Below, piece by piece: positions 5,330 to 12,747 of a stretch of 12,747 nucleotides of DNA (within the stretch, counting starts at the first letter, position 1; every line of letters begins with the position of its first letter). The DNA lies in the NCBI GenBank assembly GCA_016869895.1, contig VGDC01000015.1, positions 1 through 12,747 of the forward strand, read 5' to 3'. Under the pieces are notes generated by a model that was not told the origin of the DNA, made no database searches, and saw only the letters and a program-made list of their open reading frames with translations. This DNA is from Alphaproteobacteria bacterium. GTDB lineage: Bacteria > Pseudomonadota > Alphaproteobacteria > Rickettsiales > VGDC01. The position numbers and the translations under genes are program-made.

Positions 5330-6553
5330 ATGTCTTCCGGTTATCCTTCTTCCTATGATTCTGGGCGGAAATCGCGCCTGCTCCCCATCGTCGCGGGCAT
5401 CGTGGTGCTCGGTGCGGTCGCTTATGGTGTCTCCAAACTCTTCGGCGGCGGCGCACCGGAACAGCATGCCATGCCCCCCGCCGCAGTGACGGTGCTGGAG
5501 ATTCAACCGAAAGATGAGCCTATCACCTATGAATACGCAGGCCGCACGGCTGGCTCGCGTGAGGTGGAGATTCGTGCCCGCGTCAGCGGCATCCTGCAAG
5601 AGCGCACCTATGTGGAAGGTTCGGAAGTGAAGGAAGGGCAAGTCCTCTTCCGCATCGACGCCGCGCCCTTCGAAGCATCCCGCGCCCAGCAGCAAGCCTT
5701 GCTGACCCAGACCGAGCGCAACTGGCAGCGTGTTTCCGAGCTGTATAAGGAAAAAGCCGTTTCCGCCAAGGAATATGACGACGCCCGCGCTGCTTATGAA
5801 CAGGCGAAAGCGACCGTGGACACCGCCCGCATCAACCTCGGCTACACCACCGTACGCGCGCCCATCAGCGGCGTCACCAGCAAGGAAGGCCTTTCCGAAG
5901 GCAGCCTTGTCACCGCTGACACCAGCCTGCTCACCCGCGTGACCAAGCTCGACCCGCTCTATATCGAATTCGCCTACCCCGATTCCGACGCGATTTCCCA
6001 GCGGATGGACATCGCTTCCGGAAAACTCGTCCTTCCCGCAGATAAGAAACTCCGCGCCGAAGTACGCTTCGGGGATGGCAGCGTCTATGACAAAGAAGGT
6101 GTCGTGAACTTCACCGACAGCATCATCGATCCGCAGACCGGAACCGTTCGCGCCCGTGCTGTGCTGGCGAATAAGGACGGTGCATTGCTTCCCGGCCTCT
6201 TCGTGCGCGTCGTCGTGAAAGGTTTCGTGCGCCCCGACGCCATCGCCATTCCGGATCAAGCCATCATGCAAGGGCCAGAAGGACAGTATGTTTACGTCGT
6301 GACACCTGAAGGCAAGGCCGCCATCAAGCCCATCAAGGCTGGCGCGCTGCTGAACGGCGGCAAAAAACTCCGCCTCATCGAGGATGGTCTGGTCGCTGGC
6401 GACAAGGTCATCACCGAGGGGATGATCAAAGTGCGTCCTGACGCGCCTGTGACCGTCTCCCCGCCCACTGCCGCAGCATCCGCCGCAACCACCGAAAACG
6501 CTTCCGAAGGCGCACCCACACCCGCAGACGCTTCCGCTGCTGCCAAGGAGTAA
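5330..6553 (+). CDS. RND efflux periplasmic adaptor (membrane fusion protein, AcrA/MexA-like)
   Basis: Links the inner-membrane RND pump to the outer-membrane channel in a tripartite drug efflux complex. From the ATG at 5330 the product has 407 residues: a cytoplasmic stub (MSSGYPSSYDSGRKSR), one membrane anchor at about 17-35, then the first lipoyl half (EVEIRARVSGILQER from 78, with EGSEVKEGQVLFRID). The alpha-helical hairpin is rich in Gln, Glu and Ala. The second lipoyl half begins at TTVRAPISG (RAP at 176-178), followed by the beta-barrel and membrane-proximal domains (DPQTGTVRARAVLAN, LLPGLFVRV). Unlike AcrA and MexA, it has no lipobox cysteine, so it is anchored by the transmembrane helix. 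The last ~30 residues are Ala/Pro/Glu-rich. Longer in-frame starts at 5225 and 5288 are rejected because they lie upstream of or inside the predicted promoter. The stop is three bases before the pump ATG. Confidence 0.95.
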   Translation: MSSGYPSSYDSGRKSRLLPIVAGIVVLGAVAYGVSKLFGGGAPEQHAMPPAAVTVLEIQPKDEPITYEYAGRTAGSREVEIRARVSGILQERTYVEGSEVKEGQVLFRIDAAPFEASRAQQQALLTQTERNWQRVSELYKEKAVSAKEYDDARAAYEQAKATVDTARINLGYTTVRAPISGVTSKEGLSEGSLVTADTSLLTRVTKLDPLYIEFAYPDSDAISQRMDIASGKLVLPADKKLRAEVRFGDGSVYDKEGVVNFTDSIIDPQTGTVRARAVLANKDGALLPGLFVRVVVKGFVRPDAIAIPDQAIMQGPEGQYVYVVTPEGKAAIKPIKAGALLNGGKKLRLIEDGLVAGDKVITEGMIKVRPDAPVTVSPPTAAASAATTENASEGAPTPADASAAAKE

Positions 6554-6556
6554 TCC

Positions 6557-9500
6557 ATGTTCTCTCGCTTCTTCATCGAGCGTCCGGTCTTCGCATCGGT
6601 CATCTCCATCATCATCGTGCTGGCCGGTTTCTCTGCCATGCGCGTGCTGCCGATTTCGCAGTATCCGAACATCATCCCGCCCGAAGTGGTGGTGAACGCC
6701 AGCTATCCCGGCGCATCCGCAGAAGTCATCGCCAATACCGTCGCCGCGCCGCTGGAACAGCAGATAAACGGCGTGCCGAACATGATGTATATGCGCTCCA
6801 CGAGCAGCAACAGCGGCACGATGTCCTTGAACGTCACCTTCGAGATCGGCACCGACCCCGATCAGGCGACCATCGACGTGAACAACCGCGTACAATCCGC
6901 ATTGGCGCGTTTGCCCGAAGAAGTGCGCCGCCAAGGTGTGAACGTGGTGAAAAGCTCCTCGTCCATCCTGCAAGTCGTCATGATGTATTCGCCCGGCGCG
7001 AAATACGACCCCATCTATGTCAGCAACTATGCGCTTCTTTATGTGCTCGATGAGATTAAACGCATTCCCGGCGTGGGTGATGCCGCCCTTTTCAGCAGCA
7101 AAGACTACTCCATGCGCATCTGGTTGCGCCCCGACAAGCTGGCGCAATATAACCTGACACCCGCCGATGTCGCCGCTGCCATCCGCGAGCAGAACTCCCA
7201 GTTCGCCGCCGGTGCATTCGGTCAAGAGCCGATGACCAACGAGCAATCCTTCACCTATACGGTGACCACTAAAGGCCGTCTGGTTGAGCCATCCGAGTTC
7301 GAGCAGATCATCCTGCGTTCCGATGGGCAGGGCGCGACCCTGCGTTTGAAGGATGTGGCGCGCGTCGAACTCGGTTCACAGGATTATGCCTTCTCCGGCA
7401 TCTATAACGGCCAGCCCGCCGCGCCGATCCGCATCAACCTTCAGCCGGGTGCGAACGCACTGGAAACCACCAAACTCGTCAACGCCAAGATGGTGGAACT
7501 GGAAAAGCGTTTCCCTGAGGGCATCGCCTATGCCTCGCCTTTCGACACCACCAAATTCGTGCAAATCTCCATCAATGAAGTGGTGAAGACCTTCGCGGAA
7601 GCTTTGGTGCTGGTGGTCGTCGTGGTGTTCCTTTTCCTCCAGAACGCCCGTGCCACCCTCATCCCATTGCTCGCCGTGCCTGTGTCGCTCATCGGCACGT
7701 TCATGGGCATGTACCTGCTCGGATTCTCCATCAACCTGCTGACGCTCTTCGGCATGGTGCTCGCCATCGGTATCGTGGTCGATGACGCCATCGTGGTGTT
7801 GGAGAACGTCGAACGTATCATGACCAATGAGAAACTCCCGCCGAAACAGGCCGCCATCAAGGCGATGGAAGAGGTGACCGGCCCTATCGTCGCCATCGTT
7901 CTGGTGCTCTGCGCGGTGTTCATTCCCGTGGCCTTCATGGGCGGCATGACGGGCGAGATGTACAAGCAATTCGCCATCACCATCGCCATCTCCGTCATCA
8001 TTTCGGGCATCGTGGCTTTGACGCTCACGCCCGCGCTCTGCGCCACCTTCCTGAAGCCCGTGCATAGCGAACCGAACCGCTTCTTCCGCGCTTTCAACGA
8101 TGGTTTCGAGCGCGTGACGGGCGGATATATGAAAGGCGTCAGCTTCCTGCTCCGCCGCGCGGGCATCGGCATCCTGCTGTTCCTTGGCCTCATCGCCATC
8201 ACAGCGCTGCTCTTCACCCGCGTGCCGAGCGCACTCGTGCCGGAAGAAGACCAAGGCTACGTCCTCGCCATCCCCATGCTGCAACCCAGCTCGTCGCTTA
8301 GCCGCACCGAAGCGGTGACAGCCGAGATGTCCAAGCGCATCCTCGCCCAGCCCGAGGTCGAACACGCTGTGCTTTTCGCGGGTTTCGATGTCTTGAGCTT
8401 CGCGCAACGTCCGCACATGGCCATCGGCTTCATCATCCTGAAGGACTGGACGCAACGCGAAGGTGAAGAGCACAGTTCCAAGAACATGGTCGGCCGCATC
8501 ATGGGCATGGGCATGGACATCAAGGATACTTTCGTCATCGCCTTCAACCCGCCCCCTATCACGGGCATCAGTATGACGGGCGGTTTCGAGGGTTATCTGC
8601 AAAACCTTTCCGGCGCGGATACGAAAACCATCGCCGAAATGGCGGGAAAGGTCGTGGCGGAAGCGTCCAAACGTCCTGAACTGGCGGGGGTGCAGACGAC
8701 CATCGCCGCGAACATCCCGCAGTATTATGTCGATCTTGACCGTGCCAAGGCAAAAGCCCTAGGCGTGCCTGTGGATTCCGTCTTCGCGGCCATGCAAAGC
8801 ACCTTCGGCAGCTATTACGTGAACGACTTCACCCTTTATGGCCGCATCTTCCGCGTCAGCCTGTCTTCCGAGGCGGAATTCCGCGAAAAACCGGAGGATA
8901 TGCGTCAGGTCTTCGTGCGCTCGAATGACGGCAAGATGATTCCCCTTGATGCACTGGTGACCTTCGAGCGCATCATCGGCCCCGATTTGGTGGACCGTTT
9001 CAACGTCTTCCCATCCGCCAAGATCATGGGCGGCCCTGCTGCGGGCTTCAGCTCCGGTCAGGCTTTGAAGGCCATGGAAGAAGTGGTCGCGCAGGTCGCG
9101 GGTACGGATTACAACCTCGCATGGACGGGCTCCGCCTATCAGGAGAAAGCCGCAGGCGGCACGGGCATCACCGCCTTCATCTTCGGTTTGGTGATGGTGT
9201 TCCTCATCCTCGCCGCGCAGTATGAACGCTGGACGCTGCCTTTCGCGGTCATCACCGCCGTACCCTTCGGGGTCTTCGGCGCGGTGCTCGCGGTATGGTC
9301 GCGCGGCCTCTTCAACGACCTCTATTTCCAGGTTGGCTTGCTAACGCTCATCGGCCTCAGCGCGAAGAACGCCATCCTCATCATCGAATTCGCGGTGATC
9401 CGCCGTGAAGAGGGCGAATCGATTCTCGATTCGGCGCTGGAAGCGGCAAGACTGCGCTTCCGCCCCATCGTGATGACCTCGCTGGCGTTCATCCTCGGTT

Positions 9501-9694
9501 GCGTACCCCTCGCCATCAGCACTGGCGCGGGTTCGGCCAGCCGCCACTCCATCGGCACGGGTGTCATCGGCGGCATGATCGCCGCAACGGTGCTCGCCAC
9601 CTTCTTCATCCCGATGTTCTATAAGCTCATCACCCAGTTGGCCGAGCGCAACAAGAAACCCGCACAGCCCCATCACGAGGAACCCCATGCGTAA
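6557..9694 (+). CDS. RND multidrug efflux pump, inner-membrane subunit (HAE1 family, AcrB/MexB-like)
   Basis: Proton-driven trimeric exporter in the inner membrane that takes hydrophobic and amphiphilic compounds from periplasm and membrane and passes them to the outer-membrane channel. At 1045 residues it is full length for HAE1 pumps. The N-terminus MFSRFFIERPVFASVISIII and the following LPISQYPNI are typical. The proton-relay aspartates of TM4 are D409 and D410 (GIVVDDAIVV), and the TM10 lysine is K937 (GLSAKNAILIIEFA). Two large periplasmic loops and twelve hydrophobic segments are evident. AAGGAG at 6545-6550 stands six bases before the ATG. The 3' end overlaps the next gene by eight bases, implying translational coupling. 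No frameshift or missing catalytic residue was seen. Drug specificity cannot be read from sequence. Confidence 0.97.
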   Translation: MFSRFFIERPVFASVISIIIVLAGFSAMRVLPISQYPNIIPPEVVVNASYPGASAEVIANTVAAPLEQQINGVPNMMYMRSTSSNSGTMSLNVTFEIGTDPDQATIDVNNRVQSALARLPEEVRRQGVNVVKSSSSILQVVMMYSPGAKYDPIYVSNYALLYVLDEIKRIPGVGDAALFSSKDYSMRIWLRPDKLAQYNLTPADVAAAIREQNSQFAAGAFGQEPMTNEQSFTYTVTTKGRLVEPSEFEQIILRSDGQGATLRLKDVARVELGSQDYAFSGIYNGQPAAPIRINLQPGANALETTKLVNAKMVELEKRFPEGIAYASPFDTTKFVQISINEVVKTFAEALVLVVVVVFLFLQNARATLIPLLAVPVSLIGTFMGMYLLGFSINLLTLFGMVLAIGIVVDDAIVVLENVERIMTNEKLPPKQAAIKAMEEVTGPIVAIVLVLCAVFIPVAFMGGMTGEMYKQFAITIAISVIISGIVALTLTPALCATFLKPVHSEPNRFFRAFNDGFERVTGGYMKGVSFLLRRAGIGILLFLGLIAITALLFTRVPSALVPEEDQGYVLAIPMLQPSSSLSRTEAVTAEMSKRILAQPEVEHAVLFAGFDVLSFAQRPHMAIGFIILKDWTQREGEEHSSKNMVGRIMGMGMDIKDTFVIAFNPPPITGISMTGGFEGYLQNLSGADTKTIAEMAGKVVAEASKRPELAGVQTTIAANIPQYYVDLDRAKAKALGVPVDSVFAAMQSTFGSYYVNDFTLYGRIFRVSLSSEAEFREKPEDMRQVFVRSNDGKMIPLDALVTFERIIGPDLVDRFNVFPSAKIMGGPAAGFSSGQALKAMEEVVAQVAGTDYNLAWTGSAYQEKAAGGTGITAFIFGLVMVFLILAAQYERWTLPFAVITAVPFGVFGAVLAVWSRGLFNDLYFQVGLLTLIGLSAKNAILIIEFAVIRREEGESILDSALEAARLRFRPIVMTSLAFILGCVPLAISTGAGSASRHSIGTGVIGGMIAATVLATFFIPMFYKLITQLAERNKKPAQPHHEEPHA

Positions 9695-11315
9695 ATACGG
9701 TCTACTCGCAGCTACTTTGTTGCTCTCCGCCTGCGCGGTGGGGGATGATTTTGCCCGTCCGGCTTTCGATTTGCCCGCCAGCTGGCCTTGGGCGCAATCC
9801 GCCGAGCAAAAAGCGGCGGAAGTGAAGCAGGAGCGGATTCCGCTCGACTGGTGGACGCTGTTTGGCGACCCCAACCTCACTGCGCTGGTCGAGGAAGGTC
9901 AGAAGGCCAATAGCGACCTGCTCATCGCCGCCGCCCGCGTGGCACAGGCGCGTGCCGCACTCGGCGTGGTGGACACGAATCTTTATCCAGACGTCGCCCT
10001 TGAGGGCGGTGCCAGCCGCGTGCGTAACAGCGCGGAAAGCACTTTCTCCGGTTTCGCCGCGAATTCCAAGCCCTATAATGCCTTTTCGCTCGGCGCCGTG
10101 CTGACCTATGAAATCGATCTCTGGGGTCGCCTGCGCCGGAGCAGTGAAGCCGCCCGCGCGCGTTTGCTCTCCAATGAAGTCAACCGCGATGCCATCCGCC
10201 TCGCCGTCTCCAGTGACATCGCATCGGGCTATTTCAACCTCCTCGCGCTGGATGAACAGATCCGTGTGACGGAAGACACCATCCTCTCCCGCGAAGAGGC
10301 TTTCGGCTACGAATCCAAGCAATATAACGCAGGCGTAGTGAATGAACTCACCTATCGCCAGTCCGAATCCGAGCTAGCCTCCGCTCGTGCCGCCCTGCCC
10401 GTGTTGCAGCAAGCCCGTACCGAGCTGCTCAGCTCCATGGCCATCCTGCTCGGTCGTTCGCCGCTGGAGATCATCGAAGGCACGGTCACCCGTGGCGAGA
10501 ACCTCGCCGATTTGCCCGTTCCCCCCGCTTTGCCGCAAGACCTGCCTTCCACCCTGCTTGAGCGCAGACCGGATGTTTACGCCGCCGAGCAGCAGCTGGT
10601 CGCCGCCAATGCGGATGTGGGCGTGGCCAAAGCCGCCTATTTCCCCACCGTTTCCCTCTCCGCTTTGCTGGGGCTTGCCAGCAGCGATGCCGACCGTTTG
10701 CTGCGCACCTCCGCCCGCGAGTGGAACGCTGGCGCGACCGTCGTCGCCCCGCTGCTTGATTTCCCGCGCGTGGGTTATAACGTCGACCGCGCCCGTGGCG
10801 TGAAGGACGAAGCGCAAGCGGCTTACCAGCAAGCCGTTCGCGTCGCCTTCAAAGACGTCATGGATGCGATGAGCGCGCAGCAGACCTCCGCTGACCGCAC
10901 GAATGCTCTCCAATCCCAAGGAAACGCCCTCTCCGAAGCCCTGCGCGTCTCGACATTGCGTTACGATGCGGGTTACTCCACCTATCTGGAGAAGCTCGAT
11001 GCCCAGCGCAACCTCTATCAGGTGCAGCTGAGCTACATCGAAGCCCAGCGCGACCGTTTGACTGCCAGCGTCAACCTCTATAAAGCCCTCGGCGGCGGTT
11101 GGGCAAAACCGGGGGATGAGACAGCTGTCACAGCCGAAGAGGCAGAGGCTGAAGTGAACGCGGTGGAAGCCGCTCCCGAGCCTATCGCAGAGGAAACCCC
11201 CATCATCGTCGAGAGCGAAGAAGTTATTATTCTACCGGACACCGAACCCGCCCATCCCGATGACATCACCGCCCAAAACCAATCAACCGTTGAAAACGCG
11301 CCCGTCACCCCGTAA
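9687..11315 (+). CDS. RND efflux outer-membrane factor (OprM/NodT-type lipoprotein) with acidic C-terminal extension
   Basis: Trimeric outer-membrane channel that completes the tripartite pump. A lipoprotein signal ends in the lipobox L-S-A-C (Cys16), as in OprM. Family landmarks include W-W-x-L-FGDP-x-L (DWWTLFGDPNLTALV), an ALGVVDTNLYPDVALEGG segment, YEIDLWGRLRRSSEAARA, the second-half repeat LERRPDVYAAEQQLVAANADVGVAKAAYFP (split here only by its own sequence), and the usual terminal ALGGGW ending at residue 472. Here 70 more residues follow, acidic and rich in Glu, Ala, Pro and Val, ending in APVTP; OprM-type proteins normally stop soon after ALGGGW. GAGGAA just upstream of the ATG lies inside the pump gene and gives an 8-base overlap. 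Fourth-gene spacing to the hydrolase is 9 bases. Confidence 0.95.
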   Translation: MRKYGLLAATLLLSACAVGDDFARPAFDLPASWPWAQSAEQKAAEVKQERIPLDWWTLFGDPNLTALVEEGQKANSDLLIAAARVAQARAALGVVDTNLYPDVALEGGASRVRNSAESTFSGFAANSKPYNAFSLGAVLTYEIDLWGRLRRSSEAARARLLSNEVNRDAIRLAVSSDIASGYFNLLALDEQIRVTEDTILSREEAFGYESKQYNAGVVNELTYRQSESELASARAALPVLQQARTELLSSMAILLGRSPLEIIEGTVTRGENLADLPVPPALPQDLPSTLLERRPDVYAAEQQLVAANADVGVAKAAYFPTVSLSALLGLASSDADRLLRTSAREWNAGATVVAPLLDFPRVGYNVDRARGVKDEAQAAYQQAVRVAFKDVMDAMSAQQTSADRTNALQSQGNALSEALRVSTLRYDAGYSTYLEKLDAQRNLYQVQLSYIEAQRDRLTASVNLYKALGGGWAKPGDETAVTAEEAEAEVNAVEAAPEPIAEETPIIVESEEVIILPDTEPAHPDDITAQNQSTVENAPVTP

Positions 11316-11324
11316 GGTGGCGGC

Positions 11325-12308
11325 ATGCGATTCTTCTTTGCCATCATTGCGCTGCTACTGACTTTCCCCGCCCATGCGGAGGTGAAAGCCTATGACGCGA
11401 TGCTGGACGGCTATACCTACCCCTTCCACGTGCGCCATTTCAGCTTCGAGAGCCAGCGTCAGCCCCTCAAAATGGCTTATATGCGCATCCGTGGGGATGA
11501 CGCGAAACCCACCGTTTTATTGCTCCATGGTAAGAATTTCGGCGGGGCGTATTGGGGCGATACGGCCATGCAGCTCAGCCAAAAGGGCTATAACGTCGTC
11601 ATCCCCGATCAGATCGGCTTCGGCAAATCCTCGAAACCCGCCCATTACCAGTTCAGCTTCCCACAACTGGTGAACAACACCACCGCTTTGCTCGATGAAT
11701 TGCAGGTCGGCAAGGTCATCGTCGTCGGCCATTCCATGGGCGGCATGCTCGCCACCCGCTTCGCGCTGATGCACCCGGAACGCACCGCGAAGCTCATCCT
11801 CATCAACCCCATCGGGCTAGAGGATTACCTCAGCCATGTGGCCTACCGCGACGCGCAGGATTGGTACGCCTCCGAGCTGAAACAGACCCCCGAAGCCATC
11901 GTCGAATATCAAAAGAAATATTATTACGACAACCAGTGGAAACCGGAATACGAGCAATGGACGCTGCCGCTCCAAGGCTGGCTGCTGGGCAAAGACAAAG
12001 AGCGCGTGGCATGGAACGCCGCGCTCACCTACGACATGATATTCTCCGAGCCCGTCGTACAGGATTTCCCGTTGTTGAAAGTCCCCACCCGCCTCATCAT
12101 CGGCACGCGTGACCGCACCGCGCCGGGTCAAGCCTTCCAGAAAGACCGTGATACCTACGAAATGGGGCGTTACGACCGCCTTGGCGATGAAGCCGCGAAG
12201 CAGATACCCAATGCGAAGCTGCGAACGCTCGACGGGCTGGGTCATGTGCCGCAACTAGAGAATTTCGACGCTTTTTGGCCTGTTTTTGAGGCATTTTTGA
12301 CCGATTAA
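11325..12308 (+). CDS. Secreted alpha/beta-fold hydrolase, last gene of the efflux operon
   Basis: A 327-residue alpha/beta hydrolase, probably an esterase-like or C-C/C-O bond hydrolase of unknown substrate. A Sec signal peptide (MRFFFAIIALLLTFPAHA, residues 1-18) predicts a periplasmic enzyme. The catalytic triad is visible: nucleophile Ser137 in GHSMGG, acid Asp263 in GTRDRTAPG, and His307 in LGHVPQLE. An oxyanion-type HGKNFGG lies after the first core strand (VLLLHG), and DQIGFGKSS is also typical. A cap domain rich in Tyr and Trp lies between the Ser and the Asp. The ribosome site AAGGTGG (11314-11320) overlaps the stop codon of the outer-membrane factor gene and the ATG is nine bases after that stop, so cotranscription with the pump is very likely. 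Whether it acts on pump substrates is unknown. No intrinsic terminator is visible after it. Confidence 0.9.
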   Translation: MRFFFAIIALLLTFPAHAEVKAYDAMLDGYTYPFHVRHFSFESQRQPLKMAYMRIRGDDAKPTVLLLHGKNFGGAYWGDTAMQLSQKGYNVVIPDQIGFGKSSKPAHYQFSFPQLVNNTTALLDELQVGKVIVVGHSMGGMLATRFALMHPERTAKLILINPIGLEDYLSHVAYRDAQDWYASELKQTPEAIVEYQKKYYYDNQWKPEYEQWTLPLQGWLLGKDKERVAWNAALTYDMIFSEPVVQDFPLLKVPTRLIIGTRDRTAPGQAFQKDRDTYEMGRYDRLGDEAAKQIPNAKLRTLDGLGHVPQLENFDAFWPVFEAFLTD

Positions 12309-12373
12309 TGGTGGAAATCTCTCCCATTTCAGAGGTATAGTGTCGCTGCACCGCAAAAACACCCAAGGCCACC

Positions 12374-12747
12374 ATGCTCCGTTTTGTCTCGAAAAATCAG
12401 CAATATCCTGAACTGCGCCCCGCAGCGGAGCGCGTGAAGGATTTTAACGAAATTTATTTGCCTTTCGACCCGAATTCCGCAGCGGTGCAGGCCTCGCGCT
12501 GCTCCCAGTGCGGTGTGCCCTTCTGCCAGATTCATTGCCCCTTGCAGAACAACATCCCCGATTGGTTGAAACTCGCCGCCGAAGGCCGCTTGGAAGAGGC
12601 CTACGCCGTTTCCAGCGCCACCAACACCTTCCCCGAAATCTGCGGTCGCATCTGCCCACAGGATAGACTCTGCGAAGGGAATTGCGTCATCGAACCCGGC
12701 TTCGGCGCGGTCACCATCGGTTCCGTTGAGAAATACATCACCGAACA
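12374..12747 (+). CDS. gltD: Glutamate synthase (NADPH) small subunit, N-terminal part, 3' end outside window
   Basis: The beta subunit of glutamate synthase supplies electrons from NADPH through FAD and iron-sulfur clusters to the large subunit for glutamine plus 2-oxoglutarate to two glutamate. The 124 codons present hold the N-terminal 4Fe-4S region: C-x2-C-x4-C-x3-C in CSQCGVPFCQIHC, then NNIPDWLKLAAEGRLEEAY, NTFPEICGRICPQDRLCEGNC (a second Cys set), and VTIGSVEKYITE. The beginning, with RVKDFNEIY and a following SRCSQCG, is typical of GltD. AAGG at 12365-12368 stands five bases before the ATG. A TATAGT hexamer at 12336-12341 may be a -10 box in the 65-base gap after the hydrolase, without a clear -35. 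Related subunits of other FAD/NADPH oxidoreductases share this domain, but GltD fits best. Confidence 0.92.
   Translation, partial: MLRFVSKNQQYPELRPAAERVKDFNEIYLPFDPNSAAVQASRCSQCGVPFCQIHCPLQNNIPDWLKLAAEGRLEEAYAVSSATNTFPEICGRICPQDRLCEGNCVIEPGFGAVTIGSVEKYITE

Noticed and set aside
5312..7246. 644-codon open frame on the minus strand across the adaptor and pump genes
   Set aside because: It overlaps two unmistakable genes in a codon-biased region, spans their boundary, and yields a His/Gly/Asp-rich product without domain features.
7376..8602. 408-codon minus-strand frame inside the pump gene
   Set aside because: Antisense shadow with extreme His/Asp/Glu composition, typical of the complement of membrane-protein codons.

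Overview
The window is an ordinary-looking, gene-dense stretch of chromosome from a Gram-negative bacterium. It is moderately GC-rich, with strong G/C preference at third codon positions. The Gram-negative assignment is secure: there is an outer-membrane porin, a complete tripartite RND efflux system, and several proteins with Sec or lipoprotein signals. Codon style and protein similarity suggest an alphaproteobacterium or close relative, but that is inference and cannot be settled from this window. I see no tRNA, rRNA, CRISPR array, insertion sequence or attachment site, and no stretch of 300 bases without a gene.

Layout. (1) 3-2099 (+): a DEAD-box RNA helicase cut by the left edge, with a very long basic tail built from Phe-Gly-Glu-Lys-Lys repeats, closed by a strong intrinsic terminator. 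(2) 2331-3548 (+): a phosphate-selective porin O/P family protein, preceded by a 170-base leader holding a hairpin and a possible Phe/Tyr-rich mini-ORF. (3) 3660-3938 and 4070-4495 (+): two paralogous secreted PepSY-domain proteins, each followed by its own terminator; the two terminators share the same stem sequence. (4) 4580-5200 (-): an AcrR-type TetR repressor, transcribed divergently from (5) 5330-11315 (+): RND adaptor, RND inner-membrane pump and outer-membrane factor. (6) 11325-12308 (+): a secreted alpha/beta hydrolase that appears to be the last gene of the efflux operon. (7) 12374-12747 (+): the start of gltD, the glutamate synthase small subunit, cut by the right edge.

How the genes work together. 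The best-supported regulatory story is the 5200-5330 intergenic region. Two sigma70-like promoters face each other over the same roughly 35 bp, and a CATACA-N4-TGTATG inverted repeat, resembling the TACATACA/TGTATGTA operator of E. coli AcrR, lies inside the 17-bp spacers of both. This predicts that the repressor controls itself and the efflux operon from one site, with release by pump substrates. Adaptor, pump and outer-membrane factor are tightly packed (3-nt gap, then 8-nt overlap), and the hydrolase follows 9 nt later.

Nothing here is clearly a new defence or mobile system. The items most worth a second look are the FG-rich repeat tail of the helicase, the 70-residue acidic extension of the outer-membrane factor, the periplasmic hydrolase coupled to the pump, the PepSY gene-plus-terminator duplication, and the porin leader.
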